Positions 1 through 5,100 of a stretch of 6,686 nucleotides of DNA are shown piece by piece. The position numbers and the translations under genes are program-made. The notes beneath the pieces are model-generated. The model was not told where the DNA came from. It ran no database searches and saw nothing but the letters and a program-made list of their open reading frames with translations. Source of the stretch: Pseudomonadota bacterium (GTDB taxonomy: Bacteria > Myxococcota > Polyangia > GCA-2747355 > JACKDQ01); assembly GCA_030591195.1 (NCBI GenBank), contig JAUVBO010000153.1, positions 1 to 6,686 of the forward strand. The letters run 5' to 3'. Positions within the stretch are counted from its first letter, which is position 1. Each line of letters begins with the position of its first letter.

Positions 1-137
1 GCATCGACCGCGAGTCGCGGAGGGCCGCCGAGGGAGGCCCCGTCGGCCTGATCCAGAAGCCGTTCCGCTCGGCGACCCTCTCGGAGAAGCTCCGCCAGCT
101 GCTCGAGGCCGCGCCCAAACGGATCGAGGGGGGCTGA
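1..137 (+). CDS. C-terminal end of a receiver-domain protein (response regulator or hybrid histidine kinase), 5' partial
   Basis: An open frame enters from the left edge (first full codon at position 3) and ends at TGA 135-137, giving 44 residues. The segment GLIQKPFRSATLSEKLRQLL has the layout of the end of a CheY-like receiver domain: a hydrophobic beta-5 strand, the conserved Lys-Pro-Phe (Lys codon 57-59) that contacts the phosphorylated Asp, then the final amphipathic helix. The protein stops about 10 residues after that helix, so the receiver is the last domain. That fits a hybrid sensor kinase or a stand-alone receiver protein better than a regulator with a C-terminal DNA-binding domain. 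The phosphoacceptor Asp and everything upstream are outside the window, so the signal and partner are unknown. The family is inferred from one motif and its context. It lies on the same strand as treZ, 90 nt upstream, with no direct evidence of shared function. Confidence 0.75.
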   Translation, partial: IDRESRRAAEGGPVGLIQKPFRSATLSEKLRQLLEAAPKRIEGG

Positions 138-227
138 AGCCGAGATCGCCCCGGCGGCGTACTGGCTTACCCGGCGCGAATCAGCGCTTCGCCAACGCCG
201 GGTGGAAGTAATAGCATCCCGGGTCAG
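138..227. other. Intergenic gap upstream of treZ
   Basis: This 90-nt gap separates the receiver-domain gene from treZ. It contains the inverted repeat listed separately. I see no convincing -35/-10 promoter pair; the AT-richer patch TAATAG at 209-214 matches a -10 box in only 3 of 6 positions. There is no clear ribosome binding site within 5-10 nt of the treZ ATG: the most purine-rich stretch, GGTGGAAG at 201-208, is about 19 nt upstream. treZ may have its own promoter here or be read through from upstream; the sequence does not decide. Confidence 0.6.
167..205 (+). terminator. Bulged GC-rich inverted repeat, possible terminator lacking a U tract
   Basis: The arms 167-176 (TTACCCGGCG) and 196-205 (CGCCGGGTGG) pair over 10 bp: seven G-C pairs, one A-T and two G-U at the base. 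Inside, CGAA 177-180 pairs with TTCG 188-191 around a 7-nt loop, leaving CCAA 192-195 as a bulge. It starts 29 nt after the stop of the receiver-domain gene, a usual place for a terminator. The downstream flank (AAGTAATAG) has no T-run, so it is not a classical intrinsic terminator. It ends 22 nt before the treZ ATG and could instead be a 5' UTR structure affecting treZ translation. In such GC-rich DNA a chance hairpin is also possible. Confidence 0.35.
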
Positions 228-2111
228 ATGAACCGACGACACCGCATGCCCTTCGGCGCCGAGGTTAGCGTCGACAGCGTGGCGTTCCGGATCTGGGCGC
301 CGAGCGTCGAGCGCGTGGAACTGGCGCTTGGTGATCGCCTGCTCGAGATGGCGCCTGACCGCGCCGGCTGGTGGCGGCTGGCGGTGGCCGGGGCGGGCCA
401 CGGCGATCGCTACGGCTTTCGCATCGACGGCGGACTGACGGTGCCCGACCCGGCCTCGCGCTTCTTGCCCGACGATGTCCACGGTCGGAGCGAGGTGATC
501 GACCCCACCCGGTTCGCCTGGGCCGAGAGCGAGGCAGCGTGGCAGGGACGCCCCTGGGTCGAGGCGGTGATCTACGAGCTACACCTGGGCTGCTTCACCG
601 ATCAGGGGACCTTCGCCGCTGCCACCAGCCGGCTCGAGCACCTGGTTGATCTCGGCGTCACCGCCGTCGAGCTGATGCCGATCGCCGCCTTCCCCGGCCG
701 GTGGGGCTGGGGCTACGACGGCGTGCAGCCCTTCGCCCCCGATGCTCGCTACGGCCGGCCCGGCGCGCTCAAGGCGCTGGTCCAGCGCGCCCACCAGCTG
801 GGGCTGATGGTGCTGCTCGACGTGGTCTACAACCACCTCGGACCCGAGGGGAACTACCTGCACCTCTACGCCAAGCCGATGTTCACCGATCGCTACCAGA
901 CGCCCTGGGGCGCCGCGATCAACCTCGACGGCGACCAGCGCGAGGCGCCGCGCGAGCTGCTGATCGAAAACGCCCTCTACTGGCTCGAGGAGTATGGTCT
1001 CGACGGGCTGCGGCTCGACGCAGTGCACGCGATCTTCGACCGCTCCGACCCCCACCTGCTCACCGAGCTCGCAGAGCGCGTCGCCCGCCTGGCGGCCAGG
1101 GCCGGACGTCAGATCCACCTGGTGCTCGAGAACGACGCCAACCAGGCGGGCTACCTCGAGCGAGGCGATGATGCCCAGGCGCCTCACTACGCTGCCCAGT
1201 GGAACGACGACCTGCACCACGCGCTGCACGTGCTGCTCACGGGCGAGGACCAGGGCTACTACGCCGACTACGCCGACCGGCCCCTCGAGCACCTCGGTCG
1301 CTGCCTCGCCGAGGGCTTCGCCTACCAGGGCGAGCGATCACGGTTCCGCGACGGCGCGCGACGGGGTGAGCCGAGCGCCCACCTGCCGCCGGGCTGCTTC
1401 GTCGGCTTCCTGCAGAACCACGATCAGGTGGGAAACCGCGCCTTCGGCGAGCGGATCGACCGGCTCGCCCCGGCGGCGCGGGTGGAGGCGGCCCTGGCGG
1501 TGCTGCTGCTGTCGCCCTCCCCGCCGCTGCTGTTCATGGGTCAGGAGTGGGCCAGCGCGGCGCCGTTTCTGTTCTTCTGTGACTTCGGTCCGGACCTGGC
1601 CGACGCGGTGCGCGACGGTCGACGAGCGGAGCTCGCTGGCTTCGCCGCCCGGGGAGCGCGGGAGCAGGTCCCCGACTGCTGCGCCGCCGAGACCCACCGG
1701 GCGAGCGTGCTCGACTGGGACGCGGCGACCGCTCCGGTCGGAGCGCGACGCCTGGCGCTGCACCGACGGCTGCTGAAGATCCGCCGGGAGCAGCTGGTGC
1801 CGCTGCTCTCGCGGCTGCGCCTCGGGGCAGCCCGGGCGACCGTTCACGGCGGCGCGCTCGAGGTCAGCTGGCCGCTCGACGATGGGCGAGCCCTGCTGCT
1901 GCTGGCCAACCTGCAGGATCACCCGCTCGACCCCGGGCGATCGAGCGCCCGGATGAGGTCCGCCCTGGCCAGCAGTGAGCATCGCTTGCTGTTCGTGCCG
2001 GCGGAGCTGCCCCGGCCCGGAGCGCTGCCGCCCTGGTCGGTCTGCTGGCTGCTGGCGCCCTGGTTGACCGGCGCCGGCGCCGAGATGCCCGAGGAGAGTC
2101 TCGATGGCTGA
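228..2111 (+). CDS. treZ: Malto-oligosyltrehalose trehalohydrolase (TreZ), GH13 family
   Basis: TreZ hydrolyses the alpha-1,4 bond next to the terminal trehalose unit of maltooligosyl-trehalose, releasing trehalose and a shortened maltodextrin; it is cytosolic, and no signal peptide or membrane segment is seen. At 627 residues it is of usual length. An N-terminal beta-sandwich (about 5-95, starting HRMPFGAEV and including FRIWAPSVERVEL) resembles CBM48. The GH13 barrel follows (about 110-520) with all four conserved regions: DVVYNH 198-203; GLRLDAVHA with predicted nucleophile D264; LVLENDAN with predicted acid/base E301; and QNHDQVGNR with predicted transition-state stabiliser D399. MGQEW at 437-441 followed by PFLFFCDF is characteristic of TreZ rather than GlgB or GlgX. 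The remaining C-terminal region is the beta domain. ATG 228 is chosen because the protein begins just before the family-typical HRMPFGAE. No strong Shine-Dalgarno precedes it, and ATG 246 is an alternative without a better one. Its 3' end overlaps the malQ-treY gene by 8 nt. Confidence 0.96.
   Translation: MNRRHRMPFGAEVSVDSVAFRIWAPSVERVELALGDRLLEMAPDRAGWWRLAVAGAGHGDRYGFRIDGGLTVPDPASRFLPDDVHGRSEVIDPTRFAWAESEAAWQGRPWVEAVIYELHLGCFTDQGTFAAATSRLEHLVDLGVTAVELMPIAAFPGRWGWGYDGVQPFAPDARYGRPGALKALVQRAHQLGLMVLLDVVYNHLGPEGNYLHLYAKPMFTDRYQTPWGAAINLDGDQREAPRELLIENALYWLEEYGLDGLRLDAVHAIFDRSDPHLLTELAERVARLAARAGRQIHLVLENDANQAGYLERGDDAQAPHYAAQWNDDLHHALHVLLTGEDQGYYADYADRPLEHLGRCLAEGFAYQGERSRFRDGARRGEPSAHLPPGCFVGFLQNHDQVGNRAFGERIDRLAPAARVEAALAVLLLSPSPPLLFMGQEWASAAPFLFFCDFGPDLADAVRDGRRAELAGFAARGAREQVPDCCAAETHRASVLDWDAATAPVGARRLALHRRLLKIRREQLVPLLSRLRLGAARATVHGGALEVSWPLDDGRALLLLANLQDHPLDPGRSSARMRSALASSEHRLLFVPAELPRPGALPPWSVCWLLAPWLTGAGAEMPEESLDG
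2091..2096 (+). promoter_or_regulatory. Shine-Dalgarno site for malQ-treY, inside the treZ 3' end
   Basis: GAGGAG at 2091-2096 lies 7 nt before ATG 2104, an ideal Shine-Dalgarno position, and supports that start. It is inside the last treZ codons (the Glu-Glu of PEESLDG), and the start overlaps the treZ stop as ATGGCTGA. Translation of the fusion is therefore probably coupled to translation of treZ, which would favour a fixed ratio of the two proteins. Confidence 0.8.
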
Positions 2112-5100
2112 GCCGAGCGAGCGAGAGGCGCTGATCGACCGACTCGCCGAGCTGTGCGGGATCGAGCCGGGCTACGTCGACGTCCAGGGCGCCCGCCAGC
2201 GGGTCTCTCACCGGACCAAGGCCCGCCTGCTCTCGGCGATGGGTTACCCGACCGAGAGCGCCGGCGCGGCGGGGAACGACACCCTGCGCGCGGCCGTCGC
2301 TGCCCGGATCGCCGCCGCGTGGAGCCGTGTGCTGGATCCGGTGCTGGTGGTGCGACAGGGCGAGCGCCCGGCGGTCGAGCTGACCCTCGCCGCCGCCGAC
2401 CCGGGCGAGTCACGGCGGCGCTGGCGGCTGCACCTCGAGCAGCTCGACGACGACCCACGGCCCGTCGACCCGACCGAGCACGGCGAGCTGCACGGCGAGA
2501 TCGACCGCACGCTGCTCGAGCGGCTCGCCACCCGGCAGGTCGGCGGCGTCGAGCTGGTGCGCTACCGCCTGGTGCTGCCGGTGACTCCGCCCCTCGGCTA
2601 CCACACCCTCGAGGTCGAGACGCTCGAGGGCGAGCGCGGTGCGCGGATGACGCTGATCGTCGTCCCCGCCAGCTGCTACGAGCCCCGGTCGCTGTCCGAC
2701 GGCGACCGGGTCTGGGGGCCGGCGGTGCAGCTCTACTCGCTTCGCGCCCACCGCAACTGGGGCATCGGTGAGGTCACCGATCTGACGCGCCTGGTTGAGG
2801 TCTGCGGCCGACTCGGGGCGGCGGTGATCGGCCTCAACCCGCTGCACGCGCTCTTCCCCAGCAACCCGGCCCACTGCAGCCCCTACAGCCCGTCGAGCCG
2901 CCGCTTCCTCAACGTGCTCTACCTCGACGTGACCAAGATCACCGACTTCGCCGAGTGCGAGGCGGCGCGCCGGGCGGTGCGCCAGCCAGAATTCCAGGCC
3001 CGGCTCCAGACCCTTCGCAGCAGCGAGTTGATCGACTACCCGGAGGTCGCCCGGGCGAAGCTGCCGGTCCTCGAGCTGTTGCACCAGCACTTTCGCGATC
3101 GATGCCCACCGAACAGCGAGCGGGCGCAGCGCTACCGGCGGTTCGTCGACCGACGGGGAGAGTCGCTGCGGCGCCACGCCCTGTTCTGCGCCCTGCACGA
3201 GCACTTCATCGCCGAGTCACCCGACCTCGGCTGGCACTGGCTCTCCTGGCCGGCGCCCTACCGTGACCCGGCCTCGCCGGAGGTCGCAGCCTTCGCCGAG
3301 GATCACGCCGACCGAGTCGACTTCTACCTCTACCTCCAGTGGCTGGCCGACGAGCAGCTCGCCGCCGCCGGGCGACGGTCGCTCGAGCTCGGCCTCGGCA
3401 TCGGGCTCTACACCGACCTCGCCGTCAGCGAGGAGCCGTCGGGCGCCGAGGTCTGGGCGGACAGAGAGGCCTACGTCACCGAGGTCGGCATCGGCGCGCC
3501 CCCCGACGACTTCAGCCCCCGGGGCCAGAGCTGGGGCGTGGTGCCCTGGCACCCCGAGCGGCTGCGAGAGGCGGCCTACCGCCCGCTCGTCGAGGCCCTG
3601 CGACGCAACATGCGCCACGCCGGCGCCCTGCGCCTCGACCACGCGATGGGGTTGATGCGGCTCTTCTGGGTGCCGAAGGACGCCGAGCCGAAGGACGGGG
3701 CCTACGTCAGCTACCCGCTGGAGGACCTGATCGGGATCATCGCCCTCGAGAGTCACCGCGCCAGCTGCATGGTCATCGGCGAGGCCCTCGGCACGGTCCC
3801 CGATGGCCTGCGGCAGCTGCTCGCTGATCGCGGGGTCTTCTCCTACCGGCTGCTGATCTTCGAGCGCGACCGGAGCGGCGAGTTCACCCCGCCGGCGGCC
3901 TACCCCGAGCGAGCTGCGGTGGCGGTGACGACCCACGACCTGCCGACGCTCTCGGGGTTCTGGGCCGGGCGCGACCTGCAGCTGCGAGATGAGCTGGCGC
4001 TGTTTCCCACCGCCGAGCTACGCGGCGCTCAGATCGTCGACCGTGCGCGTGATCGTGCCCGGCTGCTGCTGGCGCTCGAGCGCGAAGCCCTGCTGCCCGC
4101 TGGCGCCACCGCCGACCCGACGGCGTTCCCCGAGCTGAGCCCGGAGCTCTGCCAGGCGGTGCACGCCTACATCGCGCGCACGCCGTCGCGGGTGATGCTG
4201 CTGCAGCTCGAGGACCTGCTCGGCGAGCTCGAGCAACCGAACCTGCCCGGCACCCTCAACGACCAGCACCCCAACTGGCAGCGCAAGCTGGCCCTCTCGG
4301 TGGAGCAGATCGACCGCGACGACCGCGTGCGGGCGGTGGTCGCCCAGCTCCAGACCCTGCGAGCACCCAGGAGCGAGCACGGGGCCGCCGGTCAAGCGGG
4401 CGAGGCCGAGACCGCGACGATCCCCGCGGCGACCTACCGGATGCAGCTCAACCGCGACTTCGGCTTCGACGACGCCGCGGCGCTGGTGCCCTACCTCGAC
4501 CAGCTCGGCGTCAGCCACCTCTACACGTCGCCGCTGCTGCGGGCGCGGCCCGGCAGCAGCCACGGCTACGACATCATCGACCACGGCGCGCTCAACCCGG
4601 AGATCGGCAGCCGCGAGGCCTTCGACCGACTGACCGACCGCCTCCGCCAGCGCGAGATGGGCCTGGTGATGGACATCGTGCCGAACCACATGGGCGTGAT
4701 GGGCAGCGACAACCGCTGGTGGCTCGACGTGCTGGAGAACGGCCAGGCCTCGGTCCGTGCCGATTACTTCGACATCGACTGGCGCTCGTCGCGGGAGGCG
4801 CTGCGAGGCAAGGTGCTGCTGCCGATCCTCGGTCGCCCCTACGGCGAGGCCCTCGCCGCCAGCGAGCTCGAGCTCGGCTTCGACCCCGACCGTGGCGAGC
4901 TGAGCGTGCACTATTTCGAGCATCGCTTCCCGGTCAACCCCGCGCGCTACCCGGCGGTGCTCGGCCACGAGGCGTCCCGGCTCGAGGTGCTGCTCGCCGC
5001 CGCCGGCGCCACCGCGGGCAGCCACAGCGCCTTCCTCACGCTGGTCGCCGCCTTCGGCCAGCTGCCCGACGGTAGCCTCCCCGAGGAGGCCCGGCTGGCC

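Noticed and set aside
163..177. A sigma-54-like GG-N10-GC pattern (TGGC at 163-166, GC at 176-177).
   Set aside because: Only the minimal GG/GC spacing matches; the -12 side lacks the TT of TTGC, and such pairs are frequent by chance in GC-rich sequence. It also lies partly in the hairpin.
246..248. ATG at treZ codon 7 as an alternative start.
   Set aside because: It has no better ribosome binding site than ATG 228, and TreZ proteins commonly have a few residues before the HRMPFGAE segment; it remains possible but is not preferred.
994..1776. Out-of-frame plus-strand open frames inside treZ and malQ-treY (for example 994-1776, 2154-2771, 3263-3655, 4719-5075).
   Set aside because: They overlap well-supported genes in another frame, and their translations are Arg/Ala/Pro/Ser/Thr-rich with no domain signal.
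3672..3698. A short direct repeat of GCCGAAGGACG in the MalQ domain.
   Set aside because: It encodes two Pro-Lys-Asp triplets in a loop that varies among MalQ proteins; two imperfectly spaced 11-nt copies are not evidence of an element.
579..3936. Other minus-strand open frames (579-1292, 1338-1982, 2410-3204, 3217-3936).
   Set aside because: All lie opposite treZ or malQ-treY, have biased composition and no family motifs; they mirror third-position GC bias on the coding strand.
4350..4440. A possible missed stop or frameshift creating an artificial MalQ-TreY fusion.
   Set aside because: MalQ end motifs and TreY start motifs are in the same frame with an uninterrupted open stretch between them, and no homopolymer or frame change is needed.
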